Assembly (NCBI RefSeq): GCF_037095755.1
Contig: NZ_JBAWKJ010000001.1
Span: 1,987,001-2,051,000 of the forward strand
Source: Sphingopyxis sp. CCNWLW2
Lineage (GTDB): Bacteria > Pseudomonadota > Alphaproteobacteria > Sphingomonadales > Sphingomonadaceae
Reading direction: 5' to 3'
DNA length: 64,000 nucleotides
In this document: in pieces, positions 50,654-59,804 of the stretch
How the letters are laid out: each line of letters opens with the position of its first letter
Position numbering within the stretch: the stretch's first letter is position 1
Notes under the pieces: generated by a model
Seen by the model: only the letters and a program-made list of their open reading frames with translations
The model's database searches: none
What the model was told of the DNA's origin: nothing
Program-made: the position numbers and the translations under genes

Positions 50654-51925
50654 TTAAAACACCGTCCGCGCCGCGACCGTCCCCTTGGTCGCAAAGCTGA
50701 AACGCGGTTCGACGGCGAGATTCCTGTCGAGGATGTGCGCAGCGACGCGTTTGCCGACCGCGGGGCCGTTCTTGAACCCGTGGCCCGAGCCGCCGCCGAC
50801 GAGCCAGACGCGTTCCTGCCCCGGGAAACGGTCGATCAGATAATCGCCGTTCGAGCTATTCTCATATTGGCAGACGCGCCCGCCGATCAGCGGTGCATTG
50901 GCGAGTCCGGGAAAGCGGCGCTGCATGTATGCGCGCGCCTCGGCGATCCCTGCCGGGGAGAGCTGGCGTTCCATCGTGTCGGGATCGACCGCCGGACCAT
51001 GGACGTCGATCGCGATCTTGAACCCCGCGCCCTCGAGGTCGGGGATGCCATAGACGATGCGGCCGTTGTTGAAATCGGCCCACACGGGCAGCTCGGGCGG
51101 CGCGAAGCGGCTGTCGCCTTGCGGCGCGCCGAAATGATAGACTTCCTGCCGCGTCGCGACGATCTTGCCGCCCAATTGCTGCGGGAAAAGTTCGGCGATC
51201 CACGGGCCCGCGGCATAGACGAGATGGTCGGCGGTGCCGCCGTCGGGAAGCGTGTGCTTCCTGATCCGCTTCGAAAAGAGCGGCGCGGGCATGACGACGC
51301 GCTCGACCTCGATCTGCGCATCGGCGATCACCTCCTGCACCCCGCGCGCCGCGATCAGCGCGCCCGCCTCGGTTTCGAGGATGCCGGTTTCGCCCTGATA
51401 GAATTGGATCTGGCGATATTTGTCCTGCAGCCAGCGGACGTCGCCATGCTCGTGGCCGACGCGGTTCGCCTGCAGCCACGCGAGCGACTGCGCGGTGTAG
51501 GCGTCGCCCTGTGGCGCGAACCACAGCACGCCGGTGTTGTGGAAGATCGGTGCGCTCGCGCTGTCGGAAAGATCTTTCCAATATTTGAGCGAGTCGCGTG
51601 CCATCTCCGAATAGATGGTGTCGGCGCCGTACCCCATGCGGATGACGCGGCTTTCGCCCCCCGACGAGGCGCGTGCGTTGCCCGCACCATAGGCGTCGAA
51701 CAGCCGGACCGTCTTGCCCGCGCGCAGCAGATGCCACGCGGTCCAGGCGCCGAACACGCCCGCGCCGATGATCGCGACATCGACATGCTGGACCTTGGGC
51801 TTCGCGGGTTTGCGCTTCTTCGGCTTGCGTTCCTTGCGCTCGGCGGCCGCGGCGGCCGCCGCGGCGACAGGCAGCGCGGCGAGGCCGGTGAGCAGCGCCC
51901 GCCGGGTCGGCACGTCAGCGGCCAA
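50654..51925 (-). CDS. FAD-dependent oxidoreductase (SolA/DAO-like) with Tat signal
   Basis: A 423-residue protein. PTRRALLTGLAALPVAAAAA is a twin-arginine-like signal, followed by a basic linker (KERKPKKRKPAKPK) and the FAD Rossmann motif VAIIGAGVFGAWTAWHLL. The DAO fold continues to VGGGSGHGFKNGPAVG. It resembles sarcosine or N-methyl-tryptophan oxidases; substrate unknown. TTG 51925 (GGAGGG eight bases upstream) or GTG 51913 may be the start. It overlaps the amidohydrolase stop, so the two are probably co-transcribed. Confidence 0.85.
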   Translation of the reverse strand: MAADVPTRRALLTGLAALPVAAAAAAAAERKERKPKKRKPAKPKVQHVDVAIIGAGVFGAWTAWHLLRAGKTVRLFDAYGAGNARASSGGESRVIRMGYGADTIYSEMARDSLKYWKDLSDSASAPIFHNTGVLWFAPQGDAYTAQSLAWLQANRVGHEHGDVRWLQDKYRQIQFYQGETGILETEAGALIAARGVQEVIADAQIEVERVVMPAPLFSKRIRKHTLPDGGTADHLVYAAGPWIAELFPQQLGGKIVATRQEVYHFGAPQGDSRFAPPELPVWADFNNGRIVYGIPDLEGAGFKIAIDVHGPAVDPDTMERQLSPAGIAEARAYMQRRFPGLANAPLIGGRVCQYENSSNGDYLIDRFPGQERVWLVGGGSGHGFKNGPAVGKRVAAHILDRNLAVEPRFSFATKGTVAARTVF

Positions 51926-53636
51926 CGGTCGCGCCCTCCTTCTTCTTGTAATAGCGATAGCCGCCGATCCATGTTTCGAGCGGGGTCATTTTACGAATTT
52001 CGTCGGGACTCGCGAGCATCGGATCGGCCTCGACGATCAGGAAGTCGGCGCGCATCCCGGGCATCAGCGTGCCGATGCGGTCCTCGGCGAACCCGGCGAA
52101 GGCGGCGGTGCGCGTGAAGCCGTCGAGCGCGGCTTCGCGCGTCACGATCTCCTCGGGACGCCAGCCGCCGAACGGCTCGCCCTTCGCATCGGTGCGCGAG
52201 ATCGCGGCGGCGATGCCGGGGAAGGGGTTGGCGCTTTCGACCGGGACGTCGGAGCCGAAGGCAAGGCGGGCGCCCGCATTTTCGAGGCTGCGCCAGGCAT
52301 AGGCGCCCTTGAGCCGATCGGGGCCAAGGCGGGCTTCGGCCATCACGCGGTCGCTGGTCTGGTGGACGGGCTGCGTCGAGGCAATGACCTTGAGCGTTGC
52401 GAAGCGCGGAATGTCGACGGGATCGATGATCTGCGCATGCTCGATGCGCCAGCGGCGCTCGCCGGGCAGGTCGGCGGTGAGGTCGGTAATGGCGTCGAGC
52501 GCCTCGGCATTGGCGGCGTCGCCGATCGCGTGGATCGCGACCTGGAACTTGTCCATCGACGCGCGCACCATCTTGTTGCGGAGCTGCGCGGGGGTGAGGA
52601 GGGGCAGGCCCTTTTGCCCCGGCGCGTCGCTGTACGGCGCCTTCAGCCAGGCGCCGCGCGACCCCAAGGCGCCGTCGAGCAAGAGCTTCACCCCGACCAT
52701 GCGGAGCCGATCGTCGTAGAGCCAGGGCGTCGGTTCGGGCCCCGCGATGATCGCCATATTGTCGATGTCGGCGCCGTAGCTGAGGATGCGCACCGAAAGC
52801 TGTTTCTTGTCGCCGGCGCGGCGATACGCCTGCCAGTCGGCGATGCTGGTGCCCATGTCGGCGATCGTCGTGATCCCCTGTTCGAGCAATTTCTGCTGCG
52901 CGAGATACAGCGCGCGGTCGAGGTCGCGTGCGAGCGGTCTAGGCTTGGCGCTCTCGATCAGGCTCATCGCGGCGTCGACGAAGACCCCGCTCGGCTTGCC
53001 GCCCTCCATTTCGATGCGCCCACCTTCGGGTGACTTGCTCGCGGGAGTGATCTTTGCGGCGGTCATCGCCGCCGTGTTCGCCCAGCCGGCGTGGCCGTCG
53101 ACGCGTTCGAGCCAGACGGGGCGGTTCGGCACCGCGGCGTCGAGATCGGCGGCAGTCGGGAAGCGGCCGAGCCCCCATTTTTCCTGATTCCAGCCCGAGC
53201 CGATGATCCACGGCATTTCAGGATTTTCGGCGGCATATTTGCGGATCGCCGCCTGCGCTTCGGCGAGGCTATTGGTGGCGCTGAGGTCGAGCAGCATGAG
53301 CTGGAAGCCCAAACCCATGACATGGCCGTGCGCGTCGATCAGGCCCGGAATCAGCGTACGGCCCTTGCCGTCTTCCTTGAAATCGGGACGTTCGGGGCGT
53401 TTGTCCTTGCGGTCGAGCAGCTGCTTGACCTTGCCTTGCGTGTCGATGACGAGGCCGGTGAAGCGCACGAGCTTGCCGTCCTTGTCGAGCGTGATGCCGT
53501 TGACATTGTCAACGAGGGTGTCGGCGTGCGCAGGGGTGGTGACTAGCAGCGCCGCGAGCACCAGCAATCCCCTCCCGCTTGCGGGAGGGGCAGCGAGACT
53601 TGCGAGCTTGCTCGTTAGTCGTAGCGGGGAGGGCAT
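51915..53636 (-). CDS. Amidohydrolase family 3 (YtcJ-like), N-terminus in a repeat
   Basis: A 573-residue protein from ATG 53636; a further in-frame start to 53750 exists. Residues 1-22 are translated from the dispersed repeat at 53569-53633 and are followed by a normal signal core LLVLAALLVTTPAHA. The metal-dependent hydrolase fold is clear: PGLIDAHGHVMGLG, GSGWNQEKWG, HAIGDAANAEALDA, RIEHAQIIDP and FGSDVPVES. It hydrolyses an amide or related bond in the periplasm. The repeat-borne N-terminus is unusual. Confidence 0.85.
   Translation of the reverse strand: MPSPLRLTSKLASLAAPPASGRGLLVLAALLVTTPAHADTLVDNVNGITLDKDGKLVRFTGLVIDTQGKVKQLLDRKDKRPERPDFKEDGKGRTLIPGLIDAHGHVMGLGFQLMLLDLSATNSLAEAQAAIRKYAAENPEMPWIIGSGWNQEKWGLGRFPTAADLDAAVPNRPVWLERVDGHAGWANTAAMTAAKITPASKSPEGGRIEMEGGKPSGVFVDAAMSLIESAKPRPLARDLDRALYLAQQKLLEQGITTIADMGTSIADWQAYRRAGDKKQLSVRILSYGADIDNMAIIAGPEPTPWLYDDRLRMVGVKLLLDGALGSRGAWLKAPYSDAPGQKGLPLLTPAQLRNKMVRASMDKFQVAIHAIGDAANAEALDAITDLTADLPGERRWRIEHAQIIDPVDIPRFATLKVIASTQPVHQTSDRVMAEARLGPDRLKGAYAWRSLENAGARLAFGSDVPVESANPFPGIAAAISRTDAKGEPFGGWRPEEIVTREAALDGFTRTAAFAGFAEDRIGTLMPGMRADFLIVEADPMLASPDEIRKMTPLETWIGGYRYYKKKEGATVGR
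53569..53633 (+). repeat. Dispersed ~65-base hairpin repeat (copy 2)
   Basis: CCCCTCCCGC, TT, GCGGGAGGGG, CAGCGAGACTTG, inner GCGAGCTTGCTCG hairpin, then GGGGAGGG. It matches copy 1 on the minus strand at 29375-29439. It encodes the first residues of the amidohydrolase on the minus strand. Confidence 0.85.
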
Positions 53637-53653
53637 GGTGCGGGGTCGGCTAG

Positions 53654-53723
53654 CCCTCCCCGCTGCAACTAGGCCCGGCCTTGCCGGACCAAGTTTCGCT
53701 GCCCCTCCCGCAAGCGGGAGGGG
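53654..53723 (-). repeat. Dispersed ~65-base hairpin repeat (copy 3)
   Basis: The inverted orientation of copy 2, with a different inner hairpin (CCCGGCCTTGCCGG). Together with copy 2 it forms a long inverted repeat around the amidohydrolase start. Confidence 0.8.
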
Positions 53724-53746
53724 AGTGTTTTGCACGAGCCCGCCGC

Positions 53747-54625
53747 TCACTTGGGAATCCTCGTCACGAGCGAGCTGGTGTCCTTTCGCCCGCCACCGGC
53801 CTTTTGCACGTCGGCGTAGAATTGGTCGACGAGGCTCGCGACCGGCAAGGTCGCGCCGTTGACGCGTGCTTCGTCGAGCGCGAGGCCCAAATCCTTGCGC
53901 ATCCAGTCGACTGCGAAACCGAAGTCGAATTCATCCTTCGCCATCGTGCCCCAGCGGTTGAGCATCTGCCAGCTCGCCGCGGCGCCGCCCGAGACGGCCT
54001 CGAACACCTTGTCGGTGTCGAGCTTCGACGCCTGCGCGAAACGCAGCGCTTCGGAGAGTCCCTGAACCACCCCGGCGATCGCGATCTGGTTGACCATCTT
54101 CGTCGTCTGCCCCGCGCCGGGCCCGCCGATATGCACCATGCGTGCGGCATAGGCCTGCATCACCGGCGCGGCGGCGTCGAAGGCTGCCTTGGTGCCACCG
54201 CACATGATCGAGAGCGTGCCGTTCTGCGCGCCGGCCTCGCCGCCCGAGACCGGGGCGTCGACGCAGAGGAGGCCGAGCCCTTCGGCCTCGACCGACAGCT
54301 GGCGCGCGATGCGGGCGGAGACGGTGGTGTGGTCGACGAACAGCGCGCCCTTTCGCATCGCCTTGAACGCGCCGTCGCGGCCGAGCGTCACCTGCGCGAG
54401 ATCGTCGTCGTTGCCGACGCAGGTGAGGACGACATCGGCGCCCTGCGCCGCCTCGGCCGGCGTTGCCACAGCGATGCCGCCGTGCTGCGCGACCCAGGCA
54501 TCGGCCTTGGCGCGCGTCCGGTTGTAAACGGTGAGGTGGTGGCCCGCCTTGACGAGGTGGCCTGCCATCGGTCCGCCCATGACGCCGGTTCCGATGAAGC
54601 TGATGCGCAATTTTTGTTCGCTCAT
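53747..54625 (-). CDS. NAD(P)-binding 3-hydroxyisobutyrate dehydrogenase-like reductase
   Basis: A 292-residue beta-hydroxyacid dehydrogenase. N-terminal ISFIGTGVMGGPMAGHLVKA binds NAD(P); DAPVSGGEAGAQNGTLSIMC is the substrate loop, and GAGQTTKMVNQIAI has the catalytic Lys. ATG 54625 is chosen (longer frame to 54643). Substrate could be 3-hydroxyisobutyrate, tartronate semialdehyde or others. Its stop is about 25 bases beyond repeat copy 3. Confidence 0.92.
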   Translation of the reverse strand: MSEQKLRISFIGTGVMGGPMAGHLVKAGHHLTVYNRTRAKADAWVAQHGGIAVATPAEAAQGADVVLTCVGNDDDLAQVTLGRDGAFKAMRKGALFVDHTTVSARIARQLSVEAEGLGLLCVDAPVSGGEAGAQNGTLSIMCGGTKAAFDAAAPVMQAYAARMVHIGGPGAGQTTKMVNQIAIAGVVQGLSEALRFAQASKLDTDKVFEAVSGGAAASWQMLNRWGTMAKDEFDFGFAVDWMRKDLGLALDEARVNGATLPVASLVDQFYADVQKAGGGRKDTSSLVTRIPK

Positions 54626-54684
54626 GGCCAAGTCCATAAGCATAGTTTGCGCGGCGCGCCAGATAGGCTAGTGCGCTTGCCGTT

Positions 54685-55935
54685 ATGACAGATCAACTCA
54701 CCCTGACCTCCGCCGCCGATTTACCGGCGATCACATTGGACGATGTGCGCGCGGCGGCGGGGCGAATTAACGGCGCGGTGGTCCGCACCCCGACGCTCCA
54801 TTCGCAGACCCTGTCCGAAATGGTCGGCGCCGAAGTGTGGCTGAAGTTCGAAAATCTGCAGTTCACCGCGGCGTACAAGGAGCGCGGTGCGCTGAACGCG
54901 CTGTTGCTGATGGACGAGGAAGCACGCGCACGCGGTGTGATCGCCGCGTCGGCGGGCAATCATGCGCAGGGGCTCGCCTATCATGGCAAGCGTCTCGGCG
55001 TTCCCGTTACCATCGTGATGCCGAGCACGACGCCGCAAGTGAAAGTCTCGCAGACCGCGAGCCATGGCGCGACGATCGTGCTGTTCGGCGAGAAGTTCGA
55101 CGATGCTTATGCGCATGCGCGCGAGCTGGAAGTCGAGCGCGGGCTGACCTTCGTCCATCCCTTCGACCATCCGCACGTCGCGGCGGGGCAGGGCACGGTC
55201 GCATTGGAAATGCTCGAGGACGTGCCCGATCTCGACACGCTGATCGTGCCGATCGGCGGCGGCGGGCTGCTCGCGGGCATGGGCACCGCGGCGCGCGGGA
55301 TCAAGAATGACATGCGCCTGATCGGCGTGCAGGCCGAACTCTATCCGTCGATGTACGCCGAACTCAACGGCGTCGACATGGCGTGCGAGGGCGATACGCT
55401 TGCCGAGGGTATCGCGGTCAAGGAGCCGGGCAGCTACACGCGCAAGCTCGTCGCCGAACTCAACGACGATATCGTGCTCGTCGCCGAGCGCCACCTCGAG
55501 CGCGCGGTCAGCTTGCTGCTCCAGATCGAAAAGACGGTGGTCGAGGGCGCGGGCGCGGCGGGGCTCGCGGCGCTGCTCGCGCACCCGGAAGAATTCGCCG
55601 GACGCAAGGTCGGGCTGGTGCTGACCGGCGGCAATATCGACACCCGCCTGCTCGCGAACGTGCTGCTGCGCGACCTCGCGCGCTCGGGCCGCATCGCGCG
55701 CCTGCGCATCCGGCTTCAGGATCGTCCGGGCGCGCTGTTCAAGGTGATGAAGCTGTTCGACGAGAAGCAGGTCAACATCATCGAAATCTATCACCAGCGC
55801 ATCTTCACGACGCTGCCCGCCAAGGGGCTGATCACCGACATCGAGTGCGAAGCGCGCGACCGCGAGCATCTCGACAGCCTCGTCGCGGCGCTCCGCGATG
55901 CGGGCTATATGGTGACCACCGTCGAACTGGCATAG
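54685..55935 (+). CDS. ilvA: Threonine ammonia-lyase
   Basis: A 416-residue PLP enzyme that deaminates threonine to 2-oxobutanoate. The PLP Lys is in FTAAYKERGALNALL at about residue 66; GNHAQGLAYHGKRLGV and the glycine loop PIGGGGLLAGMGTA bind the phosphate. A C-terminal ACT-like regulatory domain (about 335-416, RIRLQDRPGALFKVMKLFDE) is single, as in catabolic or short biosynthetic forms. The stop lies inside an inverted repeat. It diverges from the reductase gene. Confidence 0.93.
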   Translation: MTDQLTLTSAADLPAITLDDVRAAAGRINGAVVRTPTLHSQTLSEMVGAEVWLKFENLQFTAAYKERGALNALLLMDEEARARGVIAASAGNHAQGLAYHGKRLGVPVTIVMPSTTPQVKVSQTASHGATIVLFGEKFDDAYAHARELEVERGLTFVHPFDHPHVAAGQGTVALEMLEDVPDLDTLIVPIGGGGLLAGMGTAARGIKNDMRLIGVQAELYPSMYAELNGVDMACEGDTLAEGIAVKEPGSYTRKLVAELNDDIVLVAERHLERAVSLLLQIEKTVVEGAGAAGLAALLAHPEEFAGRKVGLVLTGGNIDTRLLANVLLRDLARSGRIARLRIRLQDRPGALFKVMKLFDEKQVNIIEIYHQRIFTTLPAKGLITDIECEARDREHLDSLVAALRDAGYMVTTVELA

Positions 55936-56075
55936 ACTATGTCGATATTCAGCCCGTGGCGGGCTGCGAACGGCCGTCTCCTGCGCTTCCGGTGCTCACG
56001 TACAAAAGTACGCTGCGCTCCGGTTCTCGGAGCCGGCCATTCTCGCTCCACCACGAACTGAATCTCGACATAGTC
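55935..56075. repeat. Long inverted repeat between ilvA and the thioesterase
   Basis: The outer arms GACTATGTCGATATTCAG (55935-55952) and CTGAATCTCGACATAGTC (56058-56075) match at 17 of 18. The interior contains GCCCGTGGCGGGC, CGTACAAAAGTACG and CCGGTTCTCGGAGCCGG hairpins. The left arm starts at the last base of the ilvA stop. Confidence 0.85.
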
Positions 56076-56085
56076 TGGGCGGCCG

Positions 56086-56484
56086 ATGAAAGAATATACT
56101 CTCGAACTTACTGCGACGCCCGAGAGCATCGACGAGCTGGGGCATGTCAACAATGCCGTCTGGGTCCAGTGGATCCAGCAGGTCGCGACGGGGCATTGGG
56201 ACGCCGCCGCGCCGCAGAGCCACAAGGACGCCTATATCTGGGTCGTGGTGCGGCACGAGATCGATTATCTGCGCGCGCTGGGCCCCGGCGAGACGGTGAC
56301 CGCGCGGACGTGGGTCGCCGACAAGCCGCAGGGTGCGAAGTTCGACCGCTTCATGGAATTCACCGGCACGGACGGCAAGGTGCATGTCCGCGCGCGGACG
56401 GTGTGGGCGCTGCTCGACAAGGCGAGCGGGCGGCCGCTTCGGGTGACTGACGAAATTGTTGCGCCTTTTCTGATGAGTAGCTGA
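56086..56484 (+). CDS. Acyl-CoA thioesterase (4HBT hotdog fold)
   Basis: A 132-residue hotdog protein: ESIDELGHVNNAVWVQWIQQ has the catalytic Asp/Glu-Gly-His-Val-Asn motif of YbgC/FadM-type thioesterases, with RHEIDYLRALGPGETVTART the second half. It hydrolyses acyl-CoA; the chain length is unknown. Single gene with an inverted repeat upstream. Confidence 0.9.
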   Translation: MKEYTLELTATPESIDELGHVNNAVWVQWIQQVATGHWDAAAPQSHKDAYIWVVVRHEIDYLRALGPGETVTARTWVADKPQGAKFDRFMEFTGTDGKVHVRARTVWALLDKASGRPLRVTDEIVAPFLMSS

Positions 56485-56556
56485 AAGTTGGTCTGATAGA
56501 CAATAGACCGCTTCCCTTATAATATTCGCGGCGGATATTTGAAGGAGGGGCTGGCG

Positions 56557-57483
56557 ATGGCGATCTCTTCACTACCGCAACTGGAACGATTTTTCCTGAC
56601 CGATGCGGGTCTCGAAACCGATATTTTATTCAACAAGGGCATCGACTTGCCGCTCTTTTCGTCGGTGACCTTGTTCACGTCCGACGAAGGTCTCGACGTG
56701 CTCGAAGCCTATTACCGCGACTTCCTCGATCTCGCGCGGCGTAAGGGCACCGGCCTGATCCTCGAAAGCGCGACCTGGCGCGCGAGTCCCGACTGGGCCG
56801 AACCGCTGGGCTTTTCACTGGCCGAACTCGATGCGTTGAACGGCGCGGCGATCGATCTGCTGACCCGGCTGCGCGCCGAATATGCCGATGTGCCGGTCGT
56901 TATCAGCGGCTGCCTCGGCCCGCGCGGCGACGGCTATGATCCGGGGACGGTTATGCGCGCGGAGGAGGCTCAGGCCTATCACGCGCATCAGGCGGGGGTG
57001 CTCGCGGTGGCGGGGGCCGAGATGCTCGCGGCGATCACGATGACCAATGTCCCCGAGGCGGTGGGCGTGGCGAATGCCGCGAGGGCGCTGGGGCTTCCGG
57101 TCGCGATCAGTTTCACGGTCGAGACCGACGGGCGGCTGCCGACGGGGGATGCGCTGGGCGCTGCTGTCGCAGCGGTCGATGCGGCGACCGGTGGTTACCC
57201 GGCCTATTATATGATCAACTGTGCGCATCCGACGCATTTCGACGCGGTCTTGGATGATGGTGCGGCGTGGACGGCGCGGATCGGCGGAGTGCGTGCGAAT
57301 GCATCGTGCCTCAGCCATACCGAGCTCGACGCGATGACCGAACTCGATATCGGCGATCCGGCGGACCTCGCGGCGCGCCACCGCGCGTTGCTCGACCGCT
57401 TTCCGCAGATCAAGGTCGTCGGCGGCTGTTGCGGCACCGACCTGCGTCATGTGACGGCGATTGCGGAAGCCTGCGTGGCGTAG
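56557..57483 (+). CDS. Homocysteine S-methyltransferase family protein
   Basis: A 308-residue zinc-dependent methyltransferase. N-terminal FLTDAGLETDILFNKGIDLP, and the zinc Cys ligands in YYMINCAHPTHF and GGCCGTDLRHV, fit MmuM/BHMT-type enzymes; methyl donor could be S-methylmethionine or betaine. GGAGGGG and ATG 56557 give the start (an upstream TTG at 56539 is less likely). A TATAAT at 56518-56523 may be its -10; the -35 is poor. Confidence 0.9.
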   Translation: MAISSLPQLERFFLTDAGLETDILFNKGIDLPLFSSVTLFTSDEGLDVLEAYYRDFLDLARRKGTGLILESATWRASPDWAEPLGFSLAELDALNGAAIDLLTRLRAEYADVPVVISGCLGPRGDGYDPGTVMRAEEAQAYHAHQAGVLAVAGAEMLAAITMTNVPEAVGVANAARALGLPVAISFTVETDGRLPTGDALGAAVAAVDAATGGYPAYYMINCAHPTHFDAVLDDGAAWTARIGGVRANASCLSHTELDAMTELDIGDPADLAARHRALLDRFPQIKVVGGCCGTDLRHVTAIAEACVA

Positions 57484-57523
57484 CGTGGTTGCCAGCGCGC
57501 CTGTGCGGGCATAGGCGTTCGCG

Positions 57524-58006
57524 ATGCTGATCCGTTCCGCCACGCCCGAAGACGCCGCCGCGATCTGGACGATCATCGAGCCGGTGATCCGTGCCGGCGA
57601 GACGCTGACGCTCGATCGCGACATGGCAGAGGAGGATGCGCTCTCCTATTGGTTCGGCGGCGATAAGGAGAGCTTCGTGGCGGAGGAGGGCGGCGTCATC
57701 CTTGGCACCTATTATCTTCGCGCGAACCAGACGGGTGGCGGCGCGCATGTCGCCAACGCGGGTTATGTGACCGGCGCGGCAGCGACCGGGCGCGGGGTCG
57801 CGCGGGCGATGGGCCTACATTCGATCGCGCATGCGAAGGCGCGTGGCTTTCGCGCGATGCAGTTCAATTTTGTGGTGAGTGCGAACGTGCGCGCGGTCGG
57901 GCTGTGGCAGTCGCTGGGGTTCGAAAACGTCGGCCGCTTGCCGGGCGCGTTCGATCATCCGGTCGAGGGTTTCGTCGATGCGCTGGTGATGTTCCGGACG
58001 CTCTGA
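57524..58006 (+). CDS. GNAT-family N-acetyltransferase
   Basis: A 160-residue protein. MLIRSATPEDAAAIWTIIEP, VANAGYVTGAAATGRGVARA (acetyl-CoA loop) and FVVSANVRAVGLWQSLGFEN are classic GNAT positions, resembling phosphinothricin-type or RimI-like acetyltransferases. Substrate unknown. Its 3' end overlaps the convergent MarR gene by 52 bases. Confidence 0.88.
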   Translation: MLIRSATPEDAAAIWTIIEPVIRAGETLTLDRDMAEEDALSYWFGGDKESFVAEEGGVILGTYYLRANQTGGGAHVANAGYVTGAAATGRGVARAMGLHSIAHAKARGFRAMQFNFVVSANVRAVGLWQSLGFENVGRLPGAFDHPVEGFVDALVMFRTL

Positions 58007-58473
58007 CTATTCGCGATGCGTTCGCTCAGTGGCTTGTCGGCCAGGGCCTTGAGCGCCTTCAGTATCGCGCCGTGAACATCGCCGACCTCTTCGAAGAGCG
58101 CGCGATAGACCTCGCTTATCCGCACGCTATAGGCGTCGATGCGGGCGAGCTGGTCGTGACCCGCATCGGTCAGCCGGAAAATCTTGCGCCGCGCGTCGGC
58201 GGGGTCGGCGTGCTGGGTGATCAGGCCAAGGCGGAGCAGCGCGGGGCATTTCTGGATCACCAGCTGGTGCGACTGACCGAGCGCGCGTGCAAGGTCGGCG
58301 GCCGAGGCTTCGCCGGCCTCGACGAGCGCGGTGAGCAGCGAGCAGGAGCGGACGGGGACGGTGATGCCGGCTTCGTCGAACAAGGGACGCGTCTGTTCCT
58401 CGATCCGCTGGCTCAGTGCTTCGCTGAGGCGGCCGAGGAAGGTGAGGTCGTCGAGATCAGTCGAGGCGGGCAT
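57955..58473 (-). CDS. MarR-family regulator of the S41 peptidase operon
   Basis: A 172-residue winged-HTH regulator: LSQRIEEQTRPLFDEAGITV, SADLARALGQSHQLVIQKCP (recognition helix), LLRLGLITQHADPADARRKI (wing). ATG 58473 overlaps the S41 peptidase stop by 17 bases; ATG 58491 is an alternative. Being translated right after the peptidase, and given nested palindromes upstream of the peptidase, it probably controls that promoter. Confidence 0.85.
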   Translation of the reverse strand: MPASTDLDDLTFLGRLSEALSQRIEEQTRPLFDEAGITVPVRSCSLLTALVEAGEASAADLARALGQSHQLVIQKCPALLRLGLITQHADPADARRKIFRLTDAGHDQLARIDAYSVRISEVYRALFEEVGDVHGAILKALKALADKPLSERIANSQSVRNITSASTKPSTG

Positions 58474-59776
58474 AGGTCTGGGTTGTTCCATCGCGGTTGA
58501 GGCGTTCGAGCGCGGTGACCTTGCCGCCTTTGCGTACAATACGGAAGCGGAAGTCGCGCACGCCTTCGATCGCGAGCAGGTCGCCGGCGAGCGGCTCGAG
58601 CGTCAGGCGGAGGCGTTCGCGCCAGGTGTAGAGCAATTTGCCCTCGACGAGATCGACGCGCCGTCCTTCGTAGCGGCCGGCGATGGCCTTGAGCGCGGTC
58701 GTGGTCGGCTGCGGGCGCGCGGCGAGTTCGGGCGCGAGCCAGTCGGCGTCGGCGCGTTTGGCCGGATCGGTCTTGGCAAGGTCGGTCAGCGCAAGGCGAT
58801 GCGCGACGGCGAGGGCGTCGGCCGACGGAACCAGATGGTCGGGCGTGACGCCCTGACCTTCGAAATCGCCGCGGTCGATAGGGTCGCGGATCTGACCGAT
58901 CGGCACCTGCACAAAAAAGTCGGTGCCGACGGGCTTGCGGTCGACCGGATGCGCGCCGCCCGCGGTGCGTTCGCCGACCAGCGTCGCGCGGCCGAGTTTC
59001 TTGAGCGTGTAGGCGAACCATTCGGCGGCGGAGAAGCTGGTCGAGCCGGTAAGGACATAGACGGGTTTGCCGGTCAGCCGCTTTGCGGGCAGCGCAGGGA
59101 GCACCCATTGGCCGCGTTCGACGCGGCGGCCGTCGAGATTATAATAATAATCGAAGAGTTCCTGATCCTTGTCGCCGCGGAACAGCTGGCTCGCGAGCAA
59201 TTGCGCCATCTCAAGATAGCCGCCATTATTGTAGCGCAGGTCATAAATCACCGCGTCGCCATTTTCGATAAAGCGCATCGCCGCCGCGGCGGCGTCATAG
59301 CCGGGTTCGGGGTCGGCGAAATGCGTCAGGTCGACATAGGCGATATTGCCGCCCAGATAGCGGAGGCCGGCAAAGCCGAAATTCTTCCGCGCCTCTTCGC
59401 GCCGTTCCGCCTCGCGCACTGCCTCGGCGCGCGCGGGGTCCTGCCGTGCGGCATAGTCGGCGACCCATGCCGGATCGACTCCGACCGAGAAATGCAGGTC
59501 GTTGCTTGTGGCGATCAGGTCGTCGGTCAGCTCGCTCGCGAGCGAGCGCCGGTCGGTCGCTTTATCATAATCACCGGCGTCGAGGTGGCTGCGGAGCGTC
59601 GCGGCAATGGTTTTCGCCTTGTCGGGAAAGACATAGTTCGCCTCAAGCGTCTGGCCGAGCTGTTCGACGACCGCGCGCTTGTCGGCGGCCGTGAGCGGCG
59701 CGTCTTGCGCTGCGGCGGTGCTTCCCATCCCTGCGGTGGTGGCGATCAGAATTGCAGTCCAATGCCGAATATTCAT
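58457..59776 (-). CDS. S41-family peptidase, exported
   Basis: A 439-residue protein with a signal peptide (WTAILIATTAGMGSTAAA), an N-terminal helical domain (LTAADKRAVVEQLGQTLEAN, IRBP-like) and a peptidase domain with YVDLTHFADPEPG, AVIYDLRYNNGGYLEMAQLL and the nucleophile TGSTSFSAAEWFAY. A C-terminal ~75 residues (LKAIAGRYEGRRVDLVEGKL) resemble a small beta domain. Periplasmic. It heads a two-gene operon with the MarR gene. Confidence 0.88.
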   Translation of the reverse strand: MNIRHWTAILIATTAGMGSTAAAQDAPLTAADKRAVVEQLGQTLEANYVFPDKAKTIAATLRSHLDAGDYDKATDRRSLASELTDDLIATSNDLHFSVGVDPAWVADYAARQDPARAEAVREAERREEARKNFGFAGLRYLGGNIAYVDLTHFADPEPGYDAAAAAMRFIENGDAVIYDLRYNNGGYLEMAQLLASQLFRGDKDQELFDYYYNLDGRRVERGQWVLPALPAKRLTGKPVYVLTGSTSFSAAEWFAYTLKKLGRATLVGERTAGGAHPVDRKPVGTDFFVQVPIGQIRDPIDRGDFEGQGVTPDHLVPSADALAVAHRLALTDLAKTDPAKRADADWLAPELAARPQPTTTALKAIAGRYEGRRVDLVEGKLLYTWRERLRLTLEPLAGDLLAIEGVRDFRFRIVRKGGKVTALERLNRDGTTQTYARLD

Positions 59777-59804
59777 GCGTTTTCCCGTCCGTTATGCGAT
59801 TCAT

